From: Eubacteriaceae bacterium
GTDB taxonomy: Bacteria > Bacillota > Clostridia > Lachnospirales > Lachnospiraceae
NCBI GenBank assembly: GCA_910574915.1
Contig: CAJTCR010000044.1
Location: forward strand, 1 to 45,441
Direction: 5' to 3'
DNA: 45,441 nt
Notes under the pieces: generated by a model
The model's input: only the letters and a program-made list of their open reading frames with translations
Database searches by the model: none
Told to the model about the DNA's origin: nothing
Part shown: positions 8,987-17,477 of the stretch, piece by piece
Layout of the letters: the number at the start of each line of letters is the position of its first letter
Position numbering within the stretch: position 1 is the stretch's first letter
Made by a program: the position numbers and the translations under genes

Positions 8987-10267
8987 ATGGTAAAAGCAGT
9001 AGTAGGCGCAAATTGGGGAGATGAAGGAAAAGGAAAGATTACGGATATGCTGGCGGAACACGCCGATATCGTCGTACGTTTTCAGGGCGGAGCCAATGCA
9101 GGGCATACGATTAAAAACCACTATGGTAAATTTTCACTGCATACGCTTCCGTCTGGTGTATTTTATGACCATACTACAAGTATTATCGGAAACGGCGTAG
9201 CACTGGATATTCACAGGCTGTTTCAGGAGATCCAGTCCATTACCGACCAGGGAGTGCCAAAGCCGCACATCCTCGTGTCTGACCGGGCGCAGATCGTGAT
9301 GCCTTACCATGTGCTGCTCGATCAGTACGAAGAAGAACGGCTGGGCAGCAAATCGTTTGGTTCGACCAAATCGGGCATTGCGCCGTTTTTCTCGGATAAA
9401 TACGCAAAGATCGGCTTCCAGGTCAGCGACCTGTTTGATGAAGAGCTGCTTGTAGAAAAAACGGCGCGTATTTGCGAGACGAAAAATGTACTGCTGGAAC
9501 ATCTGTATCATAAACCGCTGTTAAAGGCAGAGGAGCTTTTGGCACAGCTTCATGAATATAGGCAAATGGTAGAACCGTATGTAACCGATGTGTCCGAATA
9601 CCTGCACGAGGCGTTGCAGGCAGGCAAGACCGTACTGTTAGAAGGCCAGCTTGGTACGCTGCGTGACCCGGATCATGGCATTTACCCAATGGTTACCTCA
9701 TCGCCGACACTGGCAGGATACGGCGCTATCGGCGCAGGCGTGCCGCCGTATGAGATCCGTCAGATTATTACAGTATGCAAGGCGTATTCCAGCCAGGTAG
9801 GAGCAGGAGAGTTTGTCAGCGAGATTTTTGGCGACGAGGCGCAGGAGCTTAGAAACCGCGGCGGAGACGGCGGAGAGTACGGCGCTACGACCGGGCGCCC
9901 GCGCAGGGTAGGCTGGTTTGACTGTGTCGCGAGCAAATACGGCTGCCGCCTGCAGGGCACGACAGACGTTGCGTTTACCGTGCTGGACGTACTGGGGTAC
10001 TTAGACGAGATCCCGGTCTGCATCGGCTATGAGATCGACGGGGAAGTTACGACAAAATTCCCGACGACGGCAAAGCTGAAAAAAGCAAAACCGGTATACA
10101 AAACACTACCGGGATGGAAATGTGACATCACTGGCATTACGGAGTACGAAAAGCTTCCAGAAAACTGTAAAAAATATATTGAGTTTATCGAATCCCAGAT
10201 TGAATATCCGATTACATTTATTTCAAACGGGCCGTCCCGTACGGATATTATCTATCGGAACAAATAA
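8987..10267 (+). CDS. purA: adenylosuccinate synthetase
   Basis: PurA joins IMP and aspartate using GTP, the first step from IMP to AMP. The 426-residue product matches the family length and starts MVKAVVGANWGDEGKGKI, the signature with the GTP-binding/catalytic loop. Other conserved segments are FQGGANAGHTI, GSTKSGIAP and GATTGRPRRVGWFD. AGGAGG (8973-8978) precedes ATG 8987; the upstream in-frame ATG 8960 lies before the ribosome binding site and is rejected. The leader may add regulation. A HAD hydrolase follows after 37 bp and may be co-transcribed. Confidence 0.97.
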   Translation: MVKAVVGANWGDEGKGKITDMLAEHADIVVRFQGGANAGHTIKNHYGKFSLHTLPSGVFYDHTTSIIGNGVALDIHRLFQEIQSITDQGVPKPHILVSDRAQIVMPYHVLLDQYEEERLGSKSFGSTKSGIAPFFSDKYAKIGFQVSDLFDEELLVEKTARICETKNVLLEHLYHKPLLKAEELLAQLHEYRQMVEPYVTDVSEYLHEALQAGKTVLLEGQLGTLRDPDHGIYPMVTSSPTLAGYGAIGAGVPPYEIRQIITVCKAYSSQVGAGEFVSEIFGDEAQELRNRGGDGGEYGATTGRPRRVGWFDCVASKYGCRLQGTTDVAFTVLDVLGYLDEIPVCIGYEIDGEVTTKFPTTAKLKKAKPVYKTLPGWKCDITGITEYEKLPENCKKYIEFIESQIEYPITFISNGPSRTDIIYRNK

Positions 10268-10304
10268 CAAATGAGAACAAGCAGGACGATCGGAGAGACA
10301 AAGG

Positions 10305-10919
10305 ATGATTAAAAATATAATCTTAGACGTAGGAATGGTATTGGTCGACTTCTGCTGGGCAGGCCTGCTGCATCAGCTCGGCATTACGGGAGAAGCCTTT
10401 GAAGCCGTAGCCGATGCGACTGTGCGTACGCAGACATGGAACGAATATGACCGCAGTACAAAGACCGAAGAAGAGCTGTTGGCAGACTTAAAGGCGAATG
10501 CTCCGCAGTATGCCCCGCAGATCCAGCTTTTTTGGGACAATATGTCCGGCATGATCCGCCAGTATCCATACGCAAAGCCGTGGATCACCGCTTTAAAGGA
10601 AAGCGGGTACCGTGTGTATATATTGTCCAATTATTCCAAACGGACGTATGAGCTGACAAAAGACGACGGGCTGAGCTTCCTGCCGCTTGCAGACGGTATT
10701 GTATTCTCTTTTGAGACCGGGTATATTAAGCCGGAAAAAGAGATTTACCATTGTTTAATGGATCGATATCACTTAGATCCAAACGAATGTGTATTTATTG
10801 ACGATAACGCGCCAAACCTTGTATATCCAAAGCAGATTGGCTGGAGCACCATCCAGTTCCATGACCTTGCGCAGGTGAAACAAGAGCTGCGGGCGCTTGG
10901 CGTACAAACAAAAGAATAG
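10305..10919 (+). CDS. HAD-family hydrolase (IA-type phosphatase)
   Basis: The 204-residue protein has all four HAD motifs: nucleophile D8 in ILDVGMVLVDF, S108 in ILSNYS, K142 in YIKPEKEIY, and D166-D167 in VFIDDNAPN. The position two residues after the nucleophile is glycine rather than aspartate, as in the YihX-like group of sugar-phosphate phosphatases. The cap is helical (about residues 17-85). GGAGAGACAAAGG precedes ATG 10305. It follows purA closely and ends before a strong terminator. The substrate cannot be read from sequence; nucleotide or sugar phosphates are possible. Confidence 0.9.
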   Translation: MIKNIILDVGMVLVDFCWAGLLHQLGITGEAFEAVADATVRTQTWNEYDRSTKTEEELLADLKANAPQYAPQIQLFWDNMSGMIRQYPYAKPWITALKESGYRVYILSNYSKRTYELTKDDGLSFLPLADGIVFSFETGYIKPEKEIYHCLMDRYHLDPNECVFIDDNAPNLVYPKQIGWSTIQFHDLAQVKQELRALGVQTKE

Positions 10920-10979
10920 TGCTATCTTGATGCCAAAAGGCAATTTCAGATAGACTCCCACAACAAGGATCGTTGCATC

Positions 10980-11015
10980 AAAAACCGTTGGTACAATACT
11001 GTACCAACGGTTTTT
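10980..11015. terminator. bidirectional terminator between HAD gene and ABC operon
   Basis: AAAAACCGTTGGTAC (10980-10994) pairs with GTACCAACGGTTTTT (11001-11015) around AATACT. It serves both the purA/HAD unit and the convergent transporter operon; the minus-strand stop codon at 11014-11016 touches it. Confidence 0.9.
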
Positions 11016-11268
11016 ATTTTCTGCTTTTTTCCTGATCCAGGTGCTGCAGCGTCTCTTCGAGCTCTTTTTCATTTTTTTTCTTTGCCAGACGGTAGATTAC
11101 CGTATAGCCCCATAGCAGGATCGGGACAAGCACCGTGCAGGTAACGCTGGCGCGGAATAGGAACATGCTGCTGCTTGCGTCAAACAGGGCGCACAGCAGG
11201 GTAATCAGATACAGCAAAACTAAAAGTACGACGCCTGTGATAGCGAGTATGCGTTTGATCCGTTTCAT
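11014..11268 (-). CDS. 84-residue membrane protein, last gene of transporter operon
   Basis: The start at 11268 (MKRIKRILAITGVV) was chosen because AAAGGACAGG precedes it; the longer frame overlaps the ATPase gene and lacks a ribosome binding site. Two hydrophobic segments are visible (about residues 6-30 and 38-58), followed by a charged, helical C terminus (KKKNEKELEETLQHLDQEK). It lies 25 bp downstream of the ATPase gene. It is not a standard subunit of amino-acid importers and its role is unknown. Confidence 0.65.
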   Translation of the reverse strand: MKRIKRILAITGVVLLVLLYLITLLCALFDASSSMFLFRASVTCTVLVPILLWGYTVIYRLAKKKNEKELEETLQHLDQEKSRK

Positions 11269-11293
11269 TGCCTGTCCTTTCTTATTATATACA

Positions 11294-12088
11294 TTATAGA
11301 TCCGCTCCCTGCGTAAAGCGGGATAAAAACTGCCTTGTACGTTCCTCGCGCGGATGCTCCATGACTTCATAAGGGTCGCCCTGCTCTAATATGCAGCCGC
11401 CGTCCATAAAGATTACATGGTTAGCAACATCTCTGGCAAAAGCCATTTCGTGCGTTACAATAATCATCGTCGTCTGGCGCGTGGCAAGCTCTCTGATGAC
11501 CCGCAATACCTCTCCGGTCAGCTCAGGGTCTAAGGCGGAAGTCGGTTCGTCAAAGCAGAGGATATCAGGCGACAGCGCCAATGCACGCGCGATTGCGACA
11601 CGCTGGCACTGTCCGCCGGAGAGCTGGTGCGGATAGTTCTGCATTCGGTCAGCAAGCCCCATCTGGTGCAGCAAAAACTCTGCTTCGTCTTTGATTTCTT
11701 TTTGGATCTCTTTTTTTCTTGCCTTGTAGTCCGGCTCGTCTTTTGCAAGCAGCTCCTTTGCAAGCATTACGTTTTGCAGCGCCGTATACTGCGGAAACAG
11801 ATTAAACGACTGAAACACCAGTCCAAAATGCAGGCGCTTTTTACGGATATCATGTTCGCTTTGCGCCGAAGTATTGCCTGCGTCAAATAACGTCTCGCCG
11901 TTGACGCGGATCGTGCCGCCGTCAGGGCGTTCCAGAAAGTTCAGGCACCGCAGCAGCGTCGTCTTGCCGCTTCCAGAGGAGCCGATGATCGATACGACCT
12001 GCCCCTGTTCGAGAGAAAAGCTGATATCCTGCAATACTTGTGTATGTTCAAAGGTCTTGCGGATATGTTCTACTTCTAAAATCGACAT
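11294..12088 (-). CDS. polar amino acid ABC transporter, ATP-binding protein
   Basis: This 264-residue GlnQ-type ATPase powers import of a polar amino acid. Walker A is GSSGSGKTT (residues 36-44), the Q-loop is in VFQSFNLFPQYTALQNVM, the signature is LSGGQCQRVAIARALA, Walker B is ILCFDEPTSALD, and the H-loop is in IIVTHEMAFARD. AAAGGAG precedes the ATG. It sits 39 bp downstream of the permease gene in a minus-strand operon of binding lipoprotein, permease and ATPase. A charged insert (about 110-128, KARKKEIQKEIKDE) lies before the signature. Confidence 0.96.
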   Translation of the reverse strand: MSILEVEHIRKTFEHTQVLQDISFSLEQGQVVSIIGSSGSGKTTLLRCLNFLERPDGGTIRVNGETLFDAGNTSAQSEHDIRKKRLHFGLVFQSFNLFPQYTALQNVMLAKELLAKDEPDYKARKKEIQKEIKDEAEFLLHQMGLADRMQNYPHQLSGGQCQRVAIARALALSPDILCFDEPTSALDPELTGEVLRVIRELATRQTTMIIVTHEMAFARDVANHVIFMDGGCILEQGDPYEVMEHPREERTRQFLSRFTQGADL

Positions 12089-12127
12089 GTTTGATTCTCC
12101 TTTTTCTTTTTCTATATCATCTTTCTC

Positions 12128-12814
12128 TTACCGGAAATAATTCAGTTTCTTTTCCAACTGTCCAAGTAAAATCGAGAGGATGCCATTAAACAGGAGATAA
12201 TAAACAGCGGTAAAAAACAGCGGCCAGACAGCTCCTGAAATGCCGTGTGAGCCTTTCATAAAGGCTTCGCCTGCCCAGATCAGTTCCTGCAAGGCAATAA
12301 TCTGGGCGAGCGAGGTATCTTTTACTAGAGTAATTACCTCATTGGACATCGGCGGGACGATCCGTTTAATCATTTGCAGCAGCGTGACCTTAAAAAAAAT
12401 CTGGCTGCGCGTCATGCCGAGCACAAGCCCTGCTTCTGTCTGCCCATAAGGAATGCCCTGGATGCCGCCGCGGTAGATCTCTGAAAAATAGCAGGCATAG
12501 TTTAGGATAAAGGACACAGAAGCAGCCACAAAGCGTCCAGACTGGCTGCCTCCCCAAATCGGTATATGTAACGCCAGGCTTGGAAAATAAAAGATAATCA
12601 GCAACTGGATCATAAGCGGCGTACCGCGTATTACCCATACAAGCAGCCTGGAAGCGTAACGAAGCGGCGCAAAACGGCTCATAGAGCCAAATGCAATGAA
12701 AAGCCCAAGCGGGAACGCGCCGGTTAACGTTACAAAAAATAGCTTAAGTGTCTGCATAAATCCAATGTTGAGCGCTTTGACAACGATTGGAAATTGCTCC
12801 AGAAAAAGTTCCAT
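12128..12814 (-). CDS. polar amino acid ABC transporter, permease
   Basis: The 228-residue membrane protein belongs to the HisM/GlnP permease family with about five membrane segments. Family marks are VIRGTPLMIQLLIIFY, the IYRGGIQGIPYGQTEAG stretch with the EAA-type coupling motif (EAGLVLGMTRSQIFFKVTLLQ), and VKDTSLAQIIALQEL. Only one permease gene is present, so it probably works as a homodimer with the adjacent ATPase. It starts 48 bp after the binding-protein gene. Confidence 0.95.
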   Translation of the reverse strand: MELFLEQFPIVVKALNIGFMQTLKLFFVTLTGAFPLGLFIAFGSMSRFAPLRYASRLLVWVIRGTPLMIQLLIIFYFPSLALHIPIWGGSQSGRFVAASVSFILNYACYFSEIYRGGIQGIPYGQTEAGLVLGMTRSQIFFKVTLLQMIKRIVPPMSNEVITLVKDTSLAQIIALQELIWAGEAFMKGSHGISGAVWPLFFTAVYYLLFNGILSILLGQLEKKLNYFR

Positions 12815-12862
12815 AGTACTGATCCTGCTTTCTCGATTGTAACATGCAATCGTAAGGTTTGG

Positions 12863-13765
12863 TTACTGCGCCACAACAGCAGCCTGCACGCCGTATTTTT
12901 CAGCACATTCCATCATGCTGCCGTCTGCATAGGAAGCAGCAAAGAAGTCATTTAACGCGCCTGCAAGGTTGGAGCCTTTGCGGAAGCCAACACCATATTC
13001 TTCACTGTTTAACTGCACGGTGTAAGTCAGGTTTGCATAGCCTGTCCCTTCTCCGACCATCGCCGCCGCCATTAAAGAATCGATAATAGCCGCGTCCGCA
13101 GTACCTGCCGCTACTTCCATCAGTGCGCTGGACTGCTGCTGTACCGGTGTAAAGCTGAAATTGTTTTCCTGTGCCATATCTTCCCCGGCGCTTCCGGTTT
13201 CCACTGCAAAGTTCAGCTCCTTAAGGCTTTCCACATCCTGGTAAAGGTCAGCCTTGTCCGCCGCAACGATGACGACCTGTGCGTTGTTGCAGTAAGCATT
13301 CGTGCATTCCATCGCAGTTTTTACATCTTCTAACAGCGTCATGCCGTTCCATACACAATCGATGGTCTTGCCATCCAGCTCCATAATCTTGTTGTCCCAG
13401 TCGATTTCTACAAATTCTGCGGTAACACCAAGGCTTTCTGCAAATGCCTTTGCCATATCCGCGTCAAAGCCGATCCAGTTTCCGTCCGCGTCTTTATAAT
13501 CCATCGGCTCAAAATCGGTAATCCCTACAACGAGCGTGCCTTTGTCTTTTACATAAGCAAGATCCCCGTCCGATGCGGCATCATCCGTATTGCTGCTTGA
13601 AGCATCGTCTGCCGTACTGTTCGAAGTATCGCCTGCATTGCTGTCAGAACCTGTATCCGTAGTTTCCTTTGAAGCTCCGCCGTTGGTATCCTTGTCCGAA
13701 GAACCGCAGGCAGCAAGTGAGAAAGAAAGCATCATAGTAAGTGACAAAACGATTAGTTTTTTCAT
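12863..13765 (-). CDS. amino acid ABC transporter, substrate-binding lipoprotein
   Basis: This 300-residue protein has a lipoprotein signal (MKKLIVLSLTMMLSFSLAAC, C20 to be lipidated), a low-complexity S/D/T/G-rich linker (about 22-70), then a family-3 solute-binding domain with GTLVVGITDFEPMDYKDADG and IGFDADMAKAFAESLG. The start at 13765 was chosen because AAGGAGATTTACT lies just before it. It is the first gene of the importer operon and normally captures a polar amino acid outside the cell. The exact ligand is not predictable here. Confidence 0.95.
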   Translation of the reverse strand: MKKLIVLSLTMMLSFSLAACGSSDKDTNGGASKETTDTGSDSNAGDTSNSTADDASSSNTDDAASDGDLAYVKDKGTLVVGITDFEPMDYKDADGNWIGFDADMAKAFAESLGVTAEFVEIDWDNKIMELDGKTIDCVWNGMTLLEDVKTAMECTNAYCNNAQVVIVAADKADLYQDVESLKELNFAVETGSAGEDMAQENNFSFTPVQQQSSALMEVAAGTADAAIIDSLMAAAMVGEGTGYANLTYTVQLNSEEYGVGFRKGSNLAGALNDFFAASYADGSMMECAEKYGVQAAVVAQ

Positions 13766-13851
13766 AGTAAATCTCCTTTTTTTCTTATTTAAAGTACATT
13801 TTAAAGTATCGCTGTGCCAACGAAAATACAATACGTTGGAAGCACTTCATT

Positions 13852-13880
13852 ATAATAGCAGTTCAGCGAAATGAAGTCAA
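13852..13880 (-). promoter_or_regulatory. sigma-A promoter of the ABC importer operon
   Basis: On the minus strand, TTGACT (13880-13875) and TATTAT (13857-13852) are 17 bp apart, about 90 bp before the lipoprotein gene. Confidence 0.65.
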
Positions 13881-13942
13881 TAAAAGAAAAAGCAAAATAA
13901 ATTCAAATCTTATGAATATCTTTGGAGAAAGCGTCTATACTA

Positions 13943-14056
13943 TAAGTAATCCGAAGATCGTTTTCCCCCAAAGCGTTTTTCGGATTGGATGCAAAAGATA
14001 CAATAAATACTTTATCCTCCCCCAATGGAAAAGCTGCCTTATGGCAGCTTTTCTTA
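13943..14056 (+). ncRNA. candidate C-rich small regulatory RNA
   Basis: No gene lies between the importer promoter and the SEC-C gene, yet a perfect intrinsic terminator ends at about 14055 (AAAAGCTGCC, TTAT, GGCAGCTTTT). Upstream is a hairpin, AATCCGAA/TTCGGATT (13948-13986), whose inner stem CGTTTT/AAAGCG exposes a CCCCC loop (13965-13969). A second, unpaired TCCTCCCCC lies at 14015-14023. TATACT (13936-13941) could be the -10 box; no good sigma-A -35 is seen, though GAATAT at 13914 might suit a sporulation sigma factor. The layout resembles C-rich sRNAs such as RoxS/RsaE, which pair with ribosome binding sites. The 5' end is a guess. Confidence 0.5.
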
Positions 14057-14084
14057 TGTTTCAAAAAGAACCTTAAGAAAAGAC

Positions 14085-14113
14085 TTGGAAAATAAAAAAA
14101 GATAGGTTATAAT
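14085..14113 (+). promoter_or_regulatory. sigma-A promoter of the SEC-C gene
   Basis: TTGGAA (14085-14090) and TATAAT (14108-14113), 17 bp apart, about 70 bp before the start codon. Confidence 0.7.
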
Positions 14114-14181
14114 GGGTCTTGAAATGAAAGAATGTAATATTTCTGCCTGGCACTCCGCTGCTTGGATCGGTGGAGGGCACA

Positions 14182-14718
14182 ATGCAGAAGAAAAAAGGAT
14201 GGGATATAGGTATGGCATTATTAGAAGAATGGAAAAAAATTGTTTATGACGAAAAGAAAAATAAAGGAGAGCTGGAACGGCTGTGGAACCGGTTTTTCAG
14301 GCTGGAGCAGGGCGTATATGAAAAGCTGCTTTCCAATCCTGACGAGGAGGTTGCAGGCACAGTCAAAGAGCTTGCCCAAAAATATGAGCTGACCGTGCTT
14401 GAGATGACCGGGTTTTTGGATGGGATCAACGACAGCTTAAAGGAGCCAAACCCGATTGAAACGATGGAAGAGGATACGCACGTAAGCCTTGCTTTCGATA
14501 AGGAAAAGCTGTATAAAAACATGGTGGACGCCAAGGCGGACTGGCTGTATAACCTGCCGATGTGGGAGGATATTTTTGATGCGGAGACGAGAAAGGCATT
14601 GTATCTGGAACAGAAAAAATCTGGTACGGTCATTGTAGGCAAAAAAATCGGCCGCAATGAGCCGTGTCCATGCGGAAGCGGCAAAAAATACAAACACTGC
14701 TGTATGAATAAAAAGTAA
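14182..14718 (+). CDS. SEC-C motif protein
   Basis: The 178-residue protein ends in a SEC-C zinc-binding motif, [18 protein letters not shown], as found at the C terminus of SecA and in many stand-alone proteins. The rest (residues 1-150) is helical and charged with no recognised fold. ATG 14182 follows GGAGGG (14172-14177); an in-frame GTG at 14170 overlaps that site and is rejected. It is a single-gene unit with its own promoter and terminator. A role in binding the ribosome or SecB/SecA partners is possible but unproven. Confidence 0.85.
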   Translation: MQKKKGWDIGMALLEEWKKIVYDEKKNKGELERLWNRFFRLEQGVYEKLLSNPDEEVAGTVKELAQKYELTVLEMTGFLDGINDSLKEPNPIETMEEDTHVSLAFDKEKLYKNMVDAKADWLYNLPMWEDIFDAETRKALYLEQKKSGTVIVGKKIGRNEPCPCGSGKKYKHCCMNKK

Positions 14719-14724
14719 CAAACC

Positions 14725-14776
14725 CTCCGGTGAACTATGTGCGGCACATAGATTCATCGGAGATTTTCTTGTTTTT
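14725..14776 (+). terminator. terminator after the SEC-C gene
   Basis: CTCCGGTGAA-CTATGTGC pairs with GCACATAG-attCATCGGAG, with a small internal bulge, followed by ATTTTCTTGTTTTT. The T-rich tail overlaps the -35 box of the next promoter. Confidence 0.7.
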
Positions 14777-14797
14777 ATGGGCAAAGTCGTATATAAT
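14769..14797 (+). promoter_or_regulatory. promoter of the glyoxalase-like gene
   Basis: TTGTTT (14769-14774) and TATAAT (14792-14797), 17 bp apart. The -35 box lies in the T-run of the preceding terminator. Confidence 0.6.
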
Positions 14798-14848
14798 AGA
14801 ATTAAATAGTTTAGACAAAATAAAAATATGGAAAAAGGAGGAAAATCC

Positions 14849-15214
14849 ATGAATTTTCAAATGATTCATGAAAACTACAATGTTTATGACCTGCAAAAGT
14901 CGTTAGATTTTTATGAAAAAGCATTAAGTTTGCATGAGGTTCGCAGAAAGGAAGCCGAAGACGGTTCCTTTATTATTGTTTATGTTTCGGACGGCAAGTC
15001 AGATTTTGAACTGGAGCTGACCTGGATGCGTGATATGGACCGGAAGTATAACCTGGGGGACTGCGAATTTCATCTGGCTTTTCGCACGCAGGACTACGAA
15101 GCTGCGCACCGTCTGCATGAAGAGATGGGCTGCATCTGCTATGAAAATCCGCAGATGGGCATTTATTTTATTCAAGATCCAGACGGTTATTGGCTGGAAA
15201 TCGTGCCCACATAA
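14849..15214 (+). CDS. lactoylglutathione lyase-like VOC protein (glyoxalase I type)
   Basis: The 121-residue protein is a single VOC-fold chain. The four metal ligands expected for glyoxalase I can be placed: H in FQMIHENYNVYD, E in FELELTW, H in CEFHLAF, and E in YWLEIVPT. The helix YDLQKSLDFYEKAL is the usual first helix. AAGGAGG lies just before ATG 14849. It probably acts on a thiol adduct of methylglyoxal, but Clostridia often lack glutathione, so the natural thiol is open. It is monocistronic, or read through into the chemoreceptor gene. Confidence 0.88.
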   Translation: MNFQMIHENYNVYDLQKSLDFYEKALSLHEVRRKEAEDGSFIIVYVSDGKSDFELELTWMRDMDRKYNLGDCEFHLAFRTQDYEAAHRLHEEMGCICYENPQMGIYFIQDPDGYWLEIVPT

Positions 15215-15281
15215 TTAAAAACCGTTCGTCTGTGTCTTTGGGGGATTGAGCGAACGCCCGCAAGGGAGAGGAGGATTATTT

Positions 15282-17330
15282 ATGAAGAAGCAAAAGGATG
15301 AGCAAATGCATCCGAAAAAAAGTATTACTAATGAGATTTTACGGCAAATCGGTAAAAGTGTTTTATTTGTATTTGTAATTGTCTCCATTTTATCGATCAT
15401 TATTGTTCGTACGGTTATTTACTCGGCAAAGGAAACAGAGCTGAAACTGGAATCAGAATCAGCGCTGAATGAATTGAATGGGTTTTTGGAACAATATGCA
15501 AAAGTATCCGAACAGCTTGCAGTCAATCCAGAGATTCGGGAGCTGCTTGCTGATACCGTGCCGGGAGACGACATTAACGAAAAAGAAGAAATGGACTGCA
15601 CCCGTGAATATCTCGCCAATATTGTAGCCACAGATCCGAACAACTTTTTGTCGGCTTGGATTGCGGACATGGATACGAGCAAGCTGACACAGTCCGATGG
15701 ATTTTCATCGGACGAGACATGGATCTTTACCGAACGTGTCTGGTATCCTTGTGTGGAAGCCCATCAGACGATACTGACAGATCCTTATGTAGACCCAAGC
15801 AGCGGACAGATGATTATCAGCGCGGTATCTCCGATTTATGACGCTGACAGCGGCGAGCCGCTTGGCGTTACGGGGGTAGATGTTTCCCTGGCGCGTATGT
15901 CCGAGGTTATGAGCACTTATAAAGTCGGAGACAACGGATATCTGCTTTTGATTTCAGCCGACGGAAAAATTGTCTATCACCCGCAGGCGGAACTGGTTGA
16001 CCAGTATATTGCCGATTTAGACGTTTCGCAGAATTTAAAAGATGCGGTTGCAAACAAGGAAGAACAGTTTTTAAAGTATAAAATAGGAAACGAAAGCAAA
16101 TTCGGTGTTGTAGTACTGAGTGAAGACACCGGCTATATGATCGTCAGCAATATGACATGGATGGCGTTTTATTCTCTCGTGCTGATTTTGATTGGGATCT
16201 TATCCGCCGTATTTATAGTCGGCATTCTTTTGATCGTATGGAATATCAGACGAAGCGCGGCAAATATTACAAAGCCGATTCTGGAATTAAACCATACCGC
16301 GCAGCAGCTTGCAGCCGGGGATCTGGATGTGCATATGGATATTCAGGCAGAAGATGAGATCGGAGAGCTTGGGAATTCCATTGGACAGACCGTCGGCAGG
16401 CTGAAAGAATATATTGTCTATATTGATGAAATGGCGCTGGTGCTTGACAACCTGGCAAATGGAAAGCTGGATTTTGAGCTGAAAAATGAGTATCTGGGGG
16501 AATTTCAAAAATTAAAGACAGCTTTAATTAATATTTCCGATTCAATGAACGAAGTGATGGAAAATATCTCTTACAGTGCCGACCAGGTATCGACCGGGGC
16601 AGGAGAGCTTGCGAATGCCTCCCAGATCCTTGCGGAAGGCGCAGGCACGCAGGCAGCGGCAGTCGATGAGCTTGCGGCGTCTACGGCTGCGATTGAAGAA
16701 CAGGTGCAGCAAAGCAGCAAGGATGCGGAAGTATCCGCAGAAGCTACGATGCGCGTCACAAAGATGATGGAACAAAACCAGGAAAAGATGACAAAGATGA
16801 TGGAAGCGGTCAGCAAAATTCATGAAACTTCCCAGCAGGTAGTCGGCATTATCCAGACGATTGAGGAGATTGCAGACCAGACAAACCTGTTGTCTTTAAA
16901 TGCATCCATCGAAGCTGCACGCGCAGGCGAGGCAGGCAAAGGCTTTGCGGTAGTAGCGGATGAGATCGGCAAGCTGGCGATGGAAAGCTCCAAGGCTGCC
17001 AATATGACAAGAGATCTGATCGGCATATCTATGGACGAGATCAATAAGGGCAGCACGATTGCAAACGGCGTAATGACGTCCCTGCAGGAATCAGTGACTG
17101 CGGTAGGAGAAGTCAATCAAATGATCCGCAAAACCGCGGAAAATGCGGCAGTACAGGCGCAAAATATGGAACAGATCCGCTCCGGTATCGATGAAATCGT
17201 ACAAAGCGTACAGGATAATTCCGCGGCAGCACAGCAGACCTCGGCAACCTCCGAGGAGCTTGCTTCCCAGGCAGTCGTATTAAATGAGCTGGTACAGCGC
17301 TTTGAATTGAAAAATAAGATAAACAATTAA
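15282..17330 (+). CDS. methyl-accepting chemotaxis protein
   Basis: This 682-residue receptor has an N-terminal membrane segment (about 24-47), an extracellular Cache-type sensor domain (about 50-285, with DPYVDPSSGQMIISAVSPIY and GVTGVDVSL), a second membrane segment (about 291-318), a HAMP domain, and a long cytoplasmic signalling hairpin. The hairpin tip (about 527-562) contains IADQTNLLSLNASIEAARAG, which contacts CheA and CheW. GAGAGGAGG precedes ATG 15282; the upstream in-frame ATG has none. It implies a motile or at least chemosensing organism. The leader contains the hairpin CGTTCG/CGAACG (15223-15256) with a G-rich loop. Confidence 0.96.
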   Translation: MKKQKDEQMHPKKSITNEILRQIGKSVLFVFVIVSILSIIIVRTVIYSAKETELKLESESALNELNGFLEQYAKVSEQLAVNPEIRELLADTVPGDDINEKEEMDCTREYLANIVATDPNNFLSAWIADMDTSKLTQSDGFSSDETWIFTERVWYPCVEAHQTILTDPYVDPSSGQMIISAVSPIYDADSGEPLGVTGVDVSLARMSEVMSTYKVGDNGYLLLISADGKIVYHPQAELVDQYIADLDVSQNLKDAVANKEEQFLKYKIGNESKFGVVVLSEDTGYMIVSNMTWMAFYSLVLILIGILSAVFIVGILLIVWNIRRSAANITKPILELNHTAQQLAAGDLDVHMDIQAEDEIGELGNSIGQTVGRLKEYIVYIDEMALVLDNLANGKLDFELKNEYLGEFQKLKTALINISDSMNEVMENISYSADQVSTGAGELANASQILAEGAGTQAAAVDELAASTAAIEEQVQQSSKDAEVSAEATMRVTKMMEQNQEKMTKMMEAVSKIHETSQQVVGIIQTIEEIADQTNLLSLNASIEAARAGEAGKGFAVVADEIGKLAMESSKAANMTRDLIGISMDEINKGSTIANGVMTSLQESVTAVGEVNQMIRKTAENAAVQAQNMEQIRSGIDEIVQSVQDNSAAAQQTSATSEELASQAVVLNELVQRFELKNKINN

Positions 17331-17336
17331 CAAAAG

Positions 17337-17407
17337 ACAGAAGTAATCTGGATGGAAACAAAATAAGCAATTCAAAAAGAACAGAAACAATCTGAATGGA
17401 AACAAAA
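17337..17407 (+). repeat. direct repeat in an A-rich leader
   Basis: 17337-17363 and 17381-17407 are near-identical 27-bp copies (ACAGAA..AATCTG.ATGGAAACA then an A-rich tail). The whole stretch 17331-17477 is almost free of T and C on this strand and leads into a small membrane gene. The function is unknown. Confidence 0.6.
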
Positions 17408-17477
17408 AAATAGAAGCAAAAATGAAATAAAAAATAGAAGAAAAAAATAAAAAGATAAAAACAGAAAGGAAAAGAAA

